The notes beneath the pieces were generated by a model that searched no databases, was not told the DNA's origin, and saw nothing but the letters and a program-made list of their open reading frames with translations. Below, piece by piece: positions 43,370 to 53,792 of a stretch of 64,000 nucleotides of DNA. Source of the DNA: Brachionus plicatilis (taxonomy: Eukaryota; Rotifera; Eurotatoria; Ploima; Brachionidae); contig QEOQ01000573.1 of assembly GCA_010279815.1 (NCBI GenBank), forward strand, positions 614,839-678,838, read 5' to 3'. Position numbers and translations under genes: made by a program. Position 1 is the stretch's first letter. Each line of letters opens with the position of its first letter.

Positions 43370-44534
43370 AATTATTAAATTTTGAATTAATTTTCTTTTT
43401 AACAGTATTTTTTATTAAAAATTTAATGAGTGAGTGTGTCCAGTTGTGTTGCAGTAAGGCTCACAGATCTAAATTCTATCATAAAAAAATTCTATTAAAT
43501 TATCTAAATAATTCCCAAACTAAAATTTATAAATTAATTTTCAAACAAAAAGTGAAAATTAAATATTCATTTACAATTAAAATTAAATTTTGTGTTTTCT
43601 TAGAAGTTTTTCGGATATTGTATTTTATTTAGAAAAAAAAAGGAACCCAAAAATTTTTTTATTTGTGTGTAAATAGATTTATTCAATTAATTTTATTTAG
43701 TTAAAATAATAATTTATTAACTTTATTGATAATTTATTTTAAGTTAAAAAAAAGATATTTTACAATTTTTTCATATTAAAATTTTATTTGTATTTTCTTA
43801 ATTTATAAAAATCAGCGAAATAGAAATCATTGGTTTATAATAAGAAGCTTTTCTTTAAAGTCCTCTAAATATTTTGAGTAAAAAATTTGAAAACATGTAC
43901 AATAGAATAATTTAATAAAAGATAGCGGATTAAAAAAATGTTATTTAAGAAAAAAAAAGTCCTGTTGTTTGAGTCAGTGTCTGCAATTGAGTTGCAGTTG
44001 GAGTCAAGATCAATTGATACATTGGGCAAGATAAGGCAAAACTATTTGTAAATGAATCTAATTTGATTCACAGAGTTAATGACATGTTTGGTCAAAAATT
44101 CCAGCTCTAAACTGCATGAGGCTGTTTCGGCCCAACAAAAACTAAAAGTCATGTTTATCTTAAATATTTTTGATCAGTCAATAAAATATCAAGTTGTTTT
44201 GAAAATCATTTGAGCAAACTTTTGCTCAAGTACCTTTTTATTTTTTTTTGTTTTAATTTAATTTTTTTGAATCATTGAGTCTTCAAGTTACGCTTGCCGC
44301 AACTAACTCACAACAACAAAAAAACAAGAACAACTCTCAGGATCGGAATTAATTTGATTTGACGTTTTTCAAGTACTTTTCGTTTTGCTCATCTTCTCAA
44401 ATATTTGCGCGCACCTTTGACTCGATTTCAAGACAAAGCGCAAGTAATCTCTCTATGACAGCTTGACAAATAGCAAAAACTCAAAGATTAAAACTCATTT
44501 CAAAAGTCAAAAAAACAAAAAACTTTTTAGTCTA
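43370..44534. repeat. Left arm of a large inverted duplication
   Basis: About 1.1 kb that is the reverse complement of 51672-52762 at high identity. Shared landmarks are GTGTCCAGTTGTGTTGCAGT, TTACGCTTGCCGCAACTAAC, TCTCAGGATCGGAATTAATT and CACCTTTGACTCGATTTCAA. A 113-codon frame at 43291-43632 (ending CVFLEVFRILYFI) overlaps the outer part. In the right arm the same frame is broken by a stop soon after the Cys-rich VQLCCSK segment, so I do not call it a gene. The inner end coincides with a hairpin at 44532-44578. Confidence 0.88.
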
Positions 44535-44578
44535 ACAAATGTTGTAAATAACTTTATTGATTTACAACATTTGTTTAG
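44532..44578. repeat. Hairpin at the inner end of the left arm
   Basis: CTAACAAATGTTGTAAAT (44532-44549) pairs with ATTTACAACATTTGTTTAG (44560-44578) around a 10-base loop. It begins exactly where similarity to the right arm stops. TGTTGTAAAT is also the end motif of the hAT-like element at 14254. Confidence 0.8.
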
Positions 44579-45211
44579 ATGCTTTTTATGAAAATTTGAA
44601 AAATTAATTTTTCTTATTTAAAAAAATATTTCTCAAGTGATTTGTCAAAAATATATTTTTTTTATTTTCCTTTAAATAATATTGTTCACTTTTATTTTAT
44701 TATAAAAACTAATCAATGCAAGGCTGAAAGAATGTTAAATGGCCATTACAAACTGTCTGACTTTCTCCCTTAATTTTACTTAAGTAAAAAAAAAAACATT
44801 TTTTGTATCATTTACTTTGTTCTTTTTTTTTCGATTAGAGAATTATAAAATCAAAATTAAATTTTTTTTCGTTTCAAAACTTAATTTAAATCTATCTGGA
44901 CATTTTTTCGGGTTCAAATTTTCAAAAGTCAAAAAAAATCGATATTTAATTTTTTTAGTACTATTAAAAAGAGTTTAGTTTTTTGAATATTCATATTAAC
45001 AAATTTTATTGAAAGAATTAAAGCTAATGTTAAATAAAAGAAGAAAAAAAAAGACAAAAATCAAATTGTGATTATCTTTTATTTTTGGTCACATAAGGAA
45101 ATATGACCAATGGTTTAATTCTAAAAATTCTGACCAGACCAAATGATCATAAACTTTTTTAATTAAAATTTCTTATACAACTGAATAAATTTAACTTATT
45201 TTTTGTTTAAA

Positions 45212-45285
45212 TAATTTTGGGATAAACCCGGGGATCTTCCGAATGCCCACAGCCTTCGTTTGAACCCTCATGTTTGCATTACAAA
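45212..45285 (+). repeat. Diverged coding-like repeat, copy 1
   Basis: TAATTTTGGGATAAACCCGG and CAGCCTTCGTTTGAACCC here correspond to the island at 47190, about 70% identical by eye. The frame reads WDKPGDLPNAHSLRLNPHV, which aligns with the other copy through P-x-x-L/V-P, SL and P. It is probably a fragment of a dispersed repeat or an old duplicated exon. No family recognised. Confidence 0.45.
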
Positions 45286-47189
45286 GTTATTTATAAAGAA
45301 TTTGAAGATAGAATAAAAATAGAAGTTCTTTAAAAAACAAAATATTAACTTATCTTTAAATACAATTTAAATCGAAATAAAATCATAAATACAAAGTTAC
45401 AGTCTTCAATTTTACTTATTTTTTTTTATAAGACTGGAGATTATTATCACATACTGTAGTGTTATTGAGAATTTTAAAGCTTGAAGAAACAAAACTGTGA
45501 CAGTTTTTTAAAATTTTTTGAGAAAAAGCTTTAGATCAAAAAAGAACGGAAAAAACTTTCCGAACTTTGATTATTCATAATTTTTTTATATAAATGTTTA
45601 CCCTTTTATCTGATATTATGAAAAAATGACTGCAACATTTGAGTATTTAATAAATTACGGTTTTGTCCAAAGTTGTGATTCATGGTTTTTTGGCGGATGA
45701 AGAATATTTTATAAATGATGTAACTCTTTATTTTTTCAAATATTGATCAATTATGTAAGTTGATGCGAAATTCAAATTAAAGTAGCATAATATTTGATCG
45801 TAATTAAAGATCAATTCTTAAGTAAACATTCTCAGTTTGTTTATCGCTCTAAATATTCATGTTTTAATACTTTTAAATATTTATTCGAATAATTATAAAG
45901 TGTTGGAATTTGTGTTTGCTTAATGAATTGATAATTGCAGTCAGATATTCAGTCTTTTTAAACTTAAAATTCATTTGCTTATTGCTTCGAAATAATAAAT
46001 ATTCTAATTTTTAAAGCTGTTAATCATTTATAAAAAAATGTCAAATTATATTTAATTACTAGTTTGCTTATTTTGATTTGAAAGTGAAATTTAATATTTA
46101 GAATAAAATAATTTTGTGAACCGAATATTTTAATGTTAATAATTAATCTGTCTAAATATCCGTAAATTCAAACAGATGAAAAGATCAAAAATAAAATTTT
46201 ATTTTTTTTTTAATGAACGACTTAAAATCATCTGAGAGATCAATAACTTTAATTTAATGTGTCAACTTATTATAAAAAATTAGATAATTTTATATTTAAA
46301 TCTTTAATTTTTTTTATCAAATTTAAATATGAATTTTTGATTGAATTTTATTCTCAAAAATAAAGAAAAAATTTGACAAATCAAAAAAGTTTATATAAGA
46401 TAATTAAAAAAGGATTTTTATTTAATAAACAGGTTTGACTAATTTTGTTCGATCAAATTTTAAATCAATTCTAAAAAAAAAAATTTGAGCAGTTTATTGG
46501 CTTAATATTCTATAATATACTTCTATTTTTGAACATGATTTCTAAATTAAAATGAATCAAAATTGTTTTAAAAATTATCAAAAATTTTAATTTTTTTTCA
46601 AAATTTGAATATTTAATAAAAGGATAATTAAAATTATCATAAACAAAATTGTCCAACTATCAAGAGAGAAATAAACGCATAAGAAATTAATAAAACTTTT
46701 TCAATACTATTCAAAAAATTTTAATTTTTATTAAACTTCTAAAAATTGAAACATTTTTTATCTATTTTTTTATATTGGTATTGCAATTTTACTAATTTAA
46801 ATCCTATTATCTATTATGTTTTTTCTTTTTATTATTTGTTGCAAAATTATTATTTCAAAATAAATGGATTTAAGACTGATCAATACTTTTAATTCGTCGA
46901 ACAAAAATTGAATTTTTAAATTAAAGTATAATTAATACAATTTAATTTTTGTTTTTTATTTTCTTTTTTACTTGGCAACGTCTTTAAGACTTTCAATGAA
47001 ATAAATATAAGAATTAGAAAAATAGCCAATTTAAGCTTAATTGAAACTTTAATGGACAGAATAATATTTTATATAACTTTTTTTTAAATAAATGTTAAAA
47101 AAAGAACAGCTTCAATCCGACTATCAGTAGATAAATAAACTAATAAACAATTAATTAAAACTTGACAATAATAATAATAATAAAAAAAT

Positions 47190-47340
47190 ATAATTTGGGT
47201 GGATACCCTGGGCAGTTCCGAAAGACGATAGCCTTCTTTTCAGCCCTATGTTAGGAAAGTGTGTTCACGAAATTTTTACATATCGAAAAGTTGAAAAAAT
47301 AAAAACTGAGTTTCTACTTTAAATTATTAAGACTTGACAA
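47190..47340 (+). repeat. Diverged coding-like repeat, copy 2
   Basis: Related to 45212-45285. The frame here stays open for about 43 codons (GWIPWAVPKDDSLLFSPMLG, then CVHEIFTYRKVEKIK) before a stop. Both copies lie in the same orientation 1.98 kb apart. Family not recognised. Confidence 0.45.
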
Positions 47341-47698
47341 TACAGAACAAAAAACTTCATATATTATTTAACATGGAACATAATTTAAATTTAATTAATT
47401 TTATGATGTAGATATAAAAAGAAAAAATTATTTGTAAATTAAAATAATGAATTTCTTTTACTAAAAAAACTTGTTATATTTATTATATTTTTATGTTGAA
47501 CAATACCAAGTCTGGCGTAATTTTTTGAAAAAATTAAATTAAATTTAATTTTCTGGAATTAATTAAAAAAACAAAACAGTTTTATTTTGAATAAATTTAT
47601 TAAAAATTTGGAAATATTTGTTTTAAAAAAATGTTTGTTTCTATACAAAATATCTATACAAAAAAATGGATTTAAAATTGATCAATGCTATTATGCCC

Positions 47699-48370
47699 TT
47701 ACACGTACCACACTTTCAATTGACCAAACTGATTAAAATTGTTCGAAATATTTTGTTCATGGACAACATTAAAATCATTTAGTTGTTGTTCAATTAAAAA
47801 TTTTCCATACTGATTGACAAAGTTGCCATTGTTGATTTTTTTTGCCGCTCTCAAGTCACTTTTTTTCTCAATTGTTTTTTTCAATCTAAATTTCGAATCA
47901 CTTTTTTTGCTCAAATATTCTTGCATTTTTTTCTCGCGCATAAATTTCAAAAAATTGACCTCACAACCCTTGACATTAGTGCTGGTGCTGATGTCCATTT
48001 TTTTCTTTTGCAGCCTTCTTTTTTTGGACACAATCCTTTCCAGGTCCCACTCTTTGCATTTGCTTGCTTTCTTTTTCGGCTTCGGAGTACTGGCTACTTT
48101 TATGTTGAAAGTCAAATTTTGACAGTCGCATTCCTCGGTCACAGCAATGCTGGACACAAAACTGGCTTCTTCCTGCTGAAGCCCGGCCTCAAACATTCCA
48201 AAGTTGGTAAGCGAGCCGTAGTTGATGCAGCCGCGGCGCTTCTCCACATTCTTGAACTTGGCGCTATCCTTTTGCGGAGTAAGCACCAGAAAAGCGCCAG
48301 ATATGCTCAGGCCCAAATTGTCGTTGCCGTAGACGGCAGAGGTCTCTTCGCTTGGCACAAATTTCATCAT
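47699..48370 (-). CDS. Lysine-rich protein of unknown function
   Basis: A single coding exon of 223 aa from ATG 48370. The acceptor CTTTTGTTTTAG ends 10 nt before the start, so a 5'-UTR intron or trans-splicing is likely. The N-terminal ~65 residues are mixed (SISGAFLVLTPQKD, KRRGCINYGS). CDCQNLTFNIKV follows at ~82-93. Residues ~97-125 are strongly basic (PKPKKKASKCKEW, SKKRRLQKKKMD), like a bipartite nuclear localisation signal. ~137-180 is charged and helical (FLKFMREKKMQEYLSKK), and the tail is Asn/Gln-rich. Codon use is richer in G and C than anything nearby except MFSD6, and the GC-richer DNA continues upstream to about 49150, so this is a genuine conserved-looking gene. It lies between the two inverted arms. 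No domain recognised; a nuclear role is inference. Confidence 0.65.
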   Translation of the reverse strand: MMKFVPSEETSAVYGNDNLGLSISGAFLVLTPQKDSAKFKNVEKRRGCINYGSLTNFGMFEAGLQQEEASFVSSIAVTEECDCQNLTFNIKVASTPKPKKKASKCKEWDLERIVSKKRRLQKKKMDISTSTNVKGCEVNFLKFMREKKMQEYLSKKSDSKFRLKKTIEKKSDLRAAKKINNGNFVNQYGKFLIEQQLNDFNVVHEQNISNNFNQFGQLKVWYV

Positions 48371-49188
48371 TTTCAATTATCTAAAACAAAAGGGACAACA
48401 TTAAGGCTTTTATATTTGATAAAAAGTGCAGATAAGACAGCAAGGTGAAGAAATTTTTTTATGATCTTTAGAACAGAATTGAATATTGCACATAAGCTAG
48501 TCAATTAGGCAGGAATTCTCATGGATAGTTGCATGGAAACAGAATGAGGCCGTAAATCAATCAATTAAATACTGAAAATGTGGACTAGCAGCTTAATTGA
48601 TTGCTGATGTTTGGCAGCGGATAGAATATCGAATATTTTTAAGTGATATTGCTAATTATTTTATGTGTACACTATTATAGATTGGGCCTAGTAGGAACAT
48701 ATTATTTTTAGTTTAGACACCTAATTTACACTCTGAATGCTCGAATTGAGAATTGAAATTGTGAAAACATTTTTTTTTTAAACAAAAGCCTAATGAGTTT
48801 AGAAAATGTTCTGTTCTTATTCAACCCAAATTGAGTTATGCAAATACCGGTATTTTGTCCATCCAGTTGCATAATGTTTAATATTGGATTAAAAACTTTG
48901 CTTTATTCTCCAAATTTAAACTGGCTCACCTTTTTGTTCTAGCTTATTCTGCACACAGTCGGCTCAAGCCACTTTGTTCTGAAACATTTATCTGCTCTTA
49001 TTGCATAACCTTTACTGGATGCTGGACTGTAGTAAAATGCTACAGAATGTTTATCTCAGACAGAATAATTCACTAAATAAATACTCGAGAGGTAGAAAGT
49101 ATCGCCTCTGTTTAGCGGCTTGTTGAACCAAAAAGTTTATTAGTGTGGTGTCCCAGTAAGTAGGGCATCATGTTTTACCAAGTAGACT
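48371..49188. other. Upstream region of the 48370 gene
   Basis: Noticeably less AT-rich than average. It contains a probable acceptor at 48381-48382 (minus) and should hold the 5' UTR, intron and promoter. No coding frame was convincing. AATCAATCAATTAAAT and CAGCTTAATTGATTGC near 48555-48605 are TAAT/ATTGAT-rich and could be homeodomain-type sites, but this is only a pattern. Confidence 0.35.
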
Positions 49189-49425
49189 CTTTTCAAAAAG
49201 TGTGCTAATACTCAATGTTGATCTAATCTGGAAGACAACCCGGCAACTTTAGCAACACAAAAAGCTAGGCTAAAAAGTTTTTTGTTTTTTGAAATGAGTT
49301 TTAATCTTTGAGTTTTTGCTATTTGTCAAGCTGTCTTAGAGAGATCACTTGCGCTTTGACTTCAAATCGAGTCAAAGGTGAGCGTAAGTATTTGAGAAGA
49401 TGAGCAAAATGAAAAGTACTCGAAT
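49189..49425. repeat. Third partial copy of the inverted-arm repeat
   Basis: Same orientation as the right arm. CTTTTCAAAAAGTGTGCTAA, GAGTTTTAATCTTTGAGTTT, TTGCTATTTGTCAAGCT and ATCGAGTCAAAGGTG match 51596-51830 with scattered changes. It ends near AAAAGTACT, where the right arm continues differently. So the arm belongs to a dispersed repeat family present three or four times here. Confidence 0.82.
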
Positions 49426-49824
49426 CAAAATTTTCATTTGAAAAAATAATTAAAATTTTTATTTCAAATGAAAATTTTGTTGACCTTAAGAAAAGATTGT
49501 TGTCAGAAAAATTTAGTACAAGAATATCAATCTTTTCTTCGTTCTCATGATCTTCGCTATATTTCAATTCTAATAGTTAATTAACACACTTAGATATTCT
49601 TCTTATTTTATTCATCTTCATTGCCTATTTTAATTAAGCTTGAATAAAAATTTTTATTTTTGATGTTTATTAACTTTTATAAATTAGGATTCAATTTAAT
49701 TTAATTTAAAAAAAAAAAACGTTTAATCTGCAATAAAAGACTAAATATTATTAAGATATTGTCATTGGAAGGAGTTCTATTACTCAGAGCCATTTAAATT
49801 TTGAAATAAACTATTAAAAAAAAA

Positions 49825-50472
49825 GATATTGTCAAACAAAAAATGGGGTCTCAATCAAAACACACTAGGAAATTTATATAAATCTTTAGTCGGATCAATC
49901 TTAGACTATTCTTTTCCTTGCTTAAATTCATTTTCAGAAAATAATATCAAAAAACTACAAGCAATTCAGAATACAGCAGTCAGGTCTATTCTTAAGTTAA
50001 AATATGATACTCCTTCCAACATCGTGCATCATGAGGCTTTTAATAAACTAAAATTACTAACAGTTTCGAATCGGCTTTTTGAATTGAGTGAGAGATATGT
50101 TGGGACAGGACTGAGTCATTCTATTCCATTGGTTGAAAGACTGGTGAAGGAATACAAAGAAGGTTTCGAATCAAGATATATTGAATACCCAACTCCATTG
50201 TGAAATTGCTACCTTACTATTTCTTCTTATTTTCCTGGAACTTGAACTATGCAAACATGTGCCACATGTAACAATCTTTTCCAATTTATGTCTTTTCAAC
50301 TTTCATTTTTTTAGCTTATTTACTTTATTTCGATTCTTTTTTTTTTATCTCATTTTATTAACTTTAATTTTATTTTTATTTTATTTCATTTTTATTTATT
50401 TTTTTTTTATTTTACTTTTTAACTTATTCTGAAGGAGCTTTAGCTCGGTACCGAAAATAAATAAATAAACAA
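49825..50472 (+). pseudogene. 5'-truncated LINE (C-terminal ORF2 and 3' end)
   Basis: The open frame to 50203 encodes the C-terminus of a non-LTR reverse transcriptase: YKSLVGSILDYSFPCLNSFS, then KKLQAIQNTAVRSILKL, a pattern typical of Jockey/CR1/I-type ORF2 after the RT domain. A T-rich 3' UTR follows, ending in TTCTGAAGGAGCTTTAGCTC, a hairpin (GAGCTTTAGCTC), and a (AAAT)n tail at 50451-50470. The 5' part is absent, as in most LINE insertions. Confidence 0.82.
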
Positions 50473-50574
50473 ATCTAAGTTTAAAAAAAAAAAAGCAAAG
50501 AACAATTTGAATAATAATTATTGAAATTAAAAAATAGCATTTTAAAGAAGATATAAAAAAAAATTATATTGCAT

Positions 50575-50836
50575 TAATTTTGTCTTATTTGATTTTACTT
50601 TTAATCCTTTTTTGTCTTGCTTTCCTAAAGTTTCAATTTTGGAAACACGTGTCGCAAGCTTCATCATGTTTCAATATATCTATTTTTAATTCCAGGTTAT
50701 TTAACTCTTTCAAACTTTATTCATATTTTTATTCTTATTTCTTGATTTTATTTTACTTAACTTAATTTTTATTTATTATTCTGAATGAGCTTAAGCTCGG
50801 TACAGTTAACAAATAAATAAATAAATAATCTTCCAA
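50575..50836 (+). mobile_element. Second LINE 3'-end copy
   Basis: Similar to 50203-50472: TTTTGGAAACACGTG parallels TATGCAAACATGTG, and the end TTCTGAATGAGCTTAAGCTC with hairpin GAGCTTAAGCTC is followed by GTTAAC and a (AAAT)n tail. It lacks coding sequence. It is a shorter insertion of the same or a sister family directly behind the first. Confidence 0.7.
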
Positions 50837-50944
50837 TAAGAAAAAAATAAAAACAAAAATCAGGATTGGTTTAACATTTTTATTTCTGACAATCTTGACT
50901 ATCTCTAATCCAAGAAAAATGTCAAACCAAACCTGATTTTTATC

Positions 50945-51175
50945 GGATGGTACCACTCTATACTGTTTATGTTATTATTTGACTTGAAATGTTGGACTAG
51001 GTCACCTCTAATCCTTCTTTCTTCAAGAGTTTGGAGTTCAAGCAGCTTTAAACACACGTCATAGCTCTTGTTCCGTAATTATGGTACAAGCTTAGTAGCT
51101 CTTCGCTGCACTTATTCCATTTTTTTGATTTCTTTTTTTAGGTACGGGTACCAAGCTGAGTAATAATCCTTCTTT
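50945..51175 (-). pseudogene. CR1-like LINE fragment, minus strand
   Basis: With a few stops, the minus strand reads YYSAWYPYLKKEIKKME, VQRRATKLVP, SYDVCLKLLELQTLEERRIR and GDLVQHFK. That is the conserved C-terminal part of CR1-type ORF2. It is in the opposite orientation to the two LINE pieces at 49825-50836 and belongs to a different family from the 49825 copy by sequence. Confidence 0.85.
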
Positions 51176-51595
51176 TTTTTTAAAAAAAAACAAAAATTTT
51201 TATTTTACTTCTCCTTAAAGGAGGTTAATTCAATTAAAAAAATTAAATTAAATAGTTAATATGAAAAAATGTCAAACCAATTCTGATTTTTGATTTCACT
51301 TTTATCTGATTGGAAAATTGAAAGTTTTTTTTTAAATTGTACTGACAACAAAAAATTGAATTGAAACTTAATTTATAAAAGTTAATGATCATAAATTAAA
51401 AGAGAAGAACCACTAAGTTTATTATTACATTTTTTTAGAGGATCTTATACAGCTTGAGGAAAATAAAGAATTAAACAATTTGGATATAACAGAATTCCGA
51501 AATCTCATATTTAAAAAATATGGTTAAAATGGTAATGGTAATGGATAATGATACCAGTAAATTAGTTATTAAACCATAAAAAAATTTGAGTATAT

Positions 51596-52762
51596 TCTTT
51601 TCAAAAAGTGTGCTAATGCTCAATGTCGATCTAATCTAGAAGACAACTCGACAATAGCATCTAAAAAAGGTAGACTAAAAAGTTTTTTGTTTTTTTGACT
51701 TTTGAAATGAGTTTTAATCTTTGAGTTTTTGCTATTTGTCAAGCTTTCAGAGAGAGATTACTTGCGCTTTGTCTTGAAATCGAGTCAAAGGTGCGCGCAA
51801 ATATTTGAGAAGATGAGCAAAACGAAAAGTACTTGAAAAACGTCAAATCAAATTAATTCCGATCCTGAGAGTTGTTCTTGTTTTTTTGTTGTTGTGAGTT
51901 AGTTGCGGCAAGCGTAACTTGAAGACTCAATGATTCAAAAAAATTAAATTAAAACAAAAAAAAATAAAAAGGTACTTGAGCAAAAGTTTGCTCAAATGAT
52001 TTTCAAAACAACTTGATATTTTATTGACTGATCAAAAATATTTAAGATAAACATGAATTTTAGTTTTTGTTGGGCCGAAACAGCCTCATGCAGTTTAGAG
52101 CTGGAATTTTTGACCAAACATGTCATTAACTCTGTGAATCAAATTAGATTCATTTACAAATAGTTTTGCCTTATCTTGCCCTATGTATCAATTGATCTTG
52201 ACTCCAACTGCAACTCAATTGCAGACACTGACTTAAACAACAGGACTTTTTTTTTCTTGAATAACATTTTTTTAATCCGCTATCTTTTATTGAATTATTC
52301 TATTGTACATGTTTTCAAATTTTTTACTCAAAATATTTAGAGGACTTTAAAGAAAAGCTTCTTATTATAAACCAATGATTTCTATTTCGCTGATTTTTAT
52401 AAATTAAGATAATACAAATAAAATTTTAATATGAAAAAATTGTAAAATATCTTTTTTTAACTTAAAATAAATTATCAATAAAGTTAATAAATTATAATTT
52501 TTACTAAATAAAATACAATATCCGAAAAACTTCTAAGAAAACACAAAATTTAATTTTAATTGTAAATGAATATTTAATTTTCACTTTTTGTTTGAAAATT
52601 AATTTATAAATTTTAGTTTGAGAAATATTAATAAGATAATTTAATAGAATTTTTTAATGATAGAATTTAAATCCGTGAGCCTTACTGCAACACAACTGGA
52701 CACATTGACATAATAGATTTTTTTAATAAAAATACTGAAAATTAATTCAATAACTTAATGAT
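51596..52762. repeat. Right arm of the large inverted duplication
   Basis: 51672-52762 is the reverse complement of 43370-44534. The extra ~75 bp at 51596-51671 is shared with the 49189 copy but absent from the left arm. A shorter direct copy of its 52200-52310 part occurs at 53165-53280. No intact ORF. Confidence 0.88.
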
Positions 52763-53164
52763 TTTAGTCTTCAATCTTTTCATTGAAAAACTTAACCTTT
52801 TTTCTTCTAACAACTTTTTTCTTCATTTGTTCATTTTAAATATTTTTCTGAATAAAATTTTTTTGATATAATAACTTCTCCTTTTTTTAGCTTCAAATGA
52901 AAAAAAAAATGCCAAAATAATTATTATTCTTTATTCCCCAGCCAAACAACTACTTTACTCTCTAAATTGTACCAAAAAATTAAATAATTGCTTTTCAGGC
53001 ATCCTTATTCTGAGATCATTTAAATTTAGCAATTCAATAAAAATAAAATTTCTTAGTAAAATTTAAATCAAAAATTGTAATTAAATTTTAATTTAATTTT
53101 ATAATGACCTTCTTGCTTGAAAGCTAAAAAAAATTAGATTATCTTCCCGAATGTGTCAATTAAT

Positions 53165-53280
53165 ATCTTTTTTTCCAATGCAACTCAATTGCACCAAATG
53201 ACTCAAACAAAACAGTTTTTTTGAATAAATGTTTTTAATCTGCTATCTTTTATTAAATTATTTTTGTTGTACTTCTTGGT
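53165..53280. repeat. Fourth partial copy of the arm repeat
   Basis: TGCAACTCAATTGCA, AATCTGCTATCTTTTATT and the spacing between them match 52205-52310 in direct orientation, with more divergence than the arms show to each other. Confidence 0.65.
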
Positions 53281-53412
53281 CCAATCGTATTTTAAAAATG
53301 TATTATAATTACAAATTAGCCAATCAATCTAATAAAATAATAGACTCTAAGAAGAATATTTAAATATCTGATCTAATTACTCTTTCTAAAAAAGTCAATT
53401 CTGATTAGTTAG

Positions 53413-53792
53413 CCGAATGCTGAGTCCTTGGAGGATTTTAAATTGATTAATTGACCATTCAAGCCTACCTAGCAATCTTTTGTAACAAAGAATTGAATGG
53501 ATGTCTATTATTATTAATTATTTCCGTAAGCCCAAGAGATGTTCGCTTTTCAATTGATGATTTTGATACTTTTTGTTTTCTGTTTATATATTGTTAACCT
53601 TAAACAGAATTCCGATTTTGAATATTATGAGCAAAATCCAACACGTTTAAGTCATAAATTTTTTGTTTAAAAAATTTACTTTAATTATCATGTTTGGACC
53701 GCTCAGCATTATTTCTAATCATAATAAATACTTTCCAATCTTGTGCTAAATACATCGGCGCTTCTTTAGTAGTCAAAATATTTTCCTCATAA
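53413..53792 (-). pseudogene. Unrecognised coding-like segments, minus strand
   Basis: Three minus-strand stretches have protein-like composition: 53792-53684 (TTKEAPMYLAQDWKVFIMIR, NNAERSKHDN, stop), ~53620-53488 (KSSIEKRTSLGLTEI, NNNRHPFNSLLQKIAR, stop) and ~53513-53413 in another frame (LLGRLEWSINQFKILQGLSI). Frame breaks lie between them. They look like the remains of a gene or transposon ORF. I do not recognise the family. Confidence 0.4.

Larger units (their letters stand above)
44579..47698. other. Gene-poor stretch with a diverged duplicate pair
   Basis: AT-rich DNA. The non-random parts are two short less-AT-rich islands at 45212-45285 and 47190-47262, described separately. Nothing else of coding character was found. 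Confidence 0.4.

Noticed and set aside
43291..43632. 113-codon plus-strand ORF overlapping the left inverted arm
   Set aside because: Lys/Leu/Phe/Ile-rich background composition, and the equivalent frame in the right arm is interrupted by a stop, so it is not under coding constraint.
44300..44420. GC-richer CTTGCCGCAACTAAC / GCGCGCACC words as a possible gene promoter
   Set aside because: They recur in all arm copies and are part of the repeat, with no gene positioned downstream in a consistent way.
47814..48448. Two long plus-strand ORFs opposite the 47699-48370 gene
   Set aside because: They are shadows of the minus-strand gene. The minus frame has charged, soluble-protein composition and an acceptor before its ATG, while the plus frames do not.
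50181..50432. Plus-strand ORF after the LINE frame
   Set aside because: It is the T-rich LINE 3' UTR, giving an artificial Phe/Leu-rich translation.
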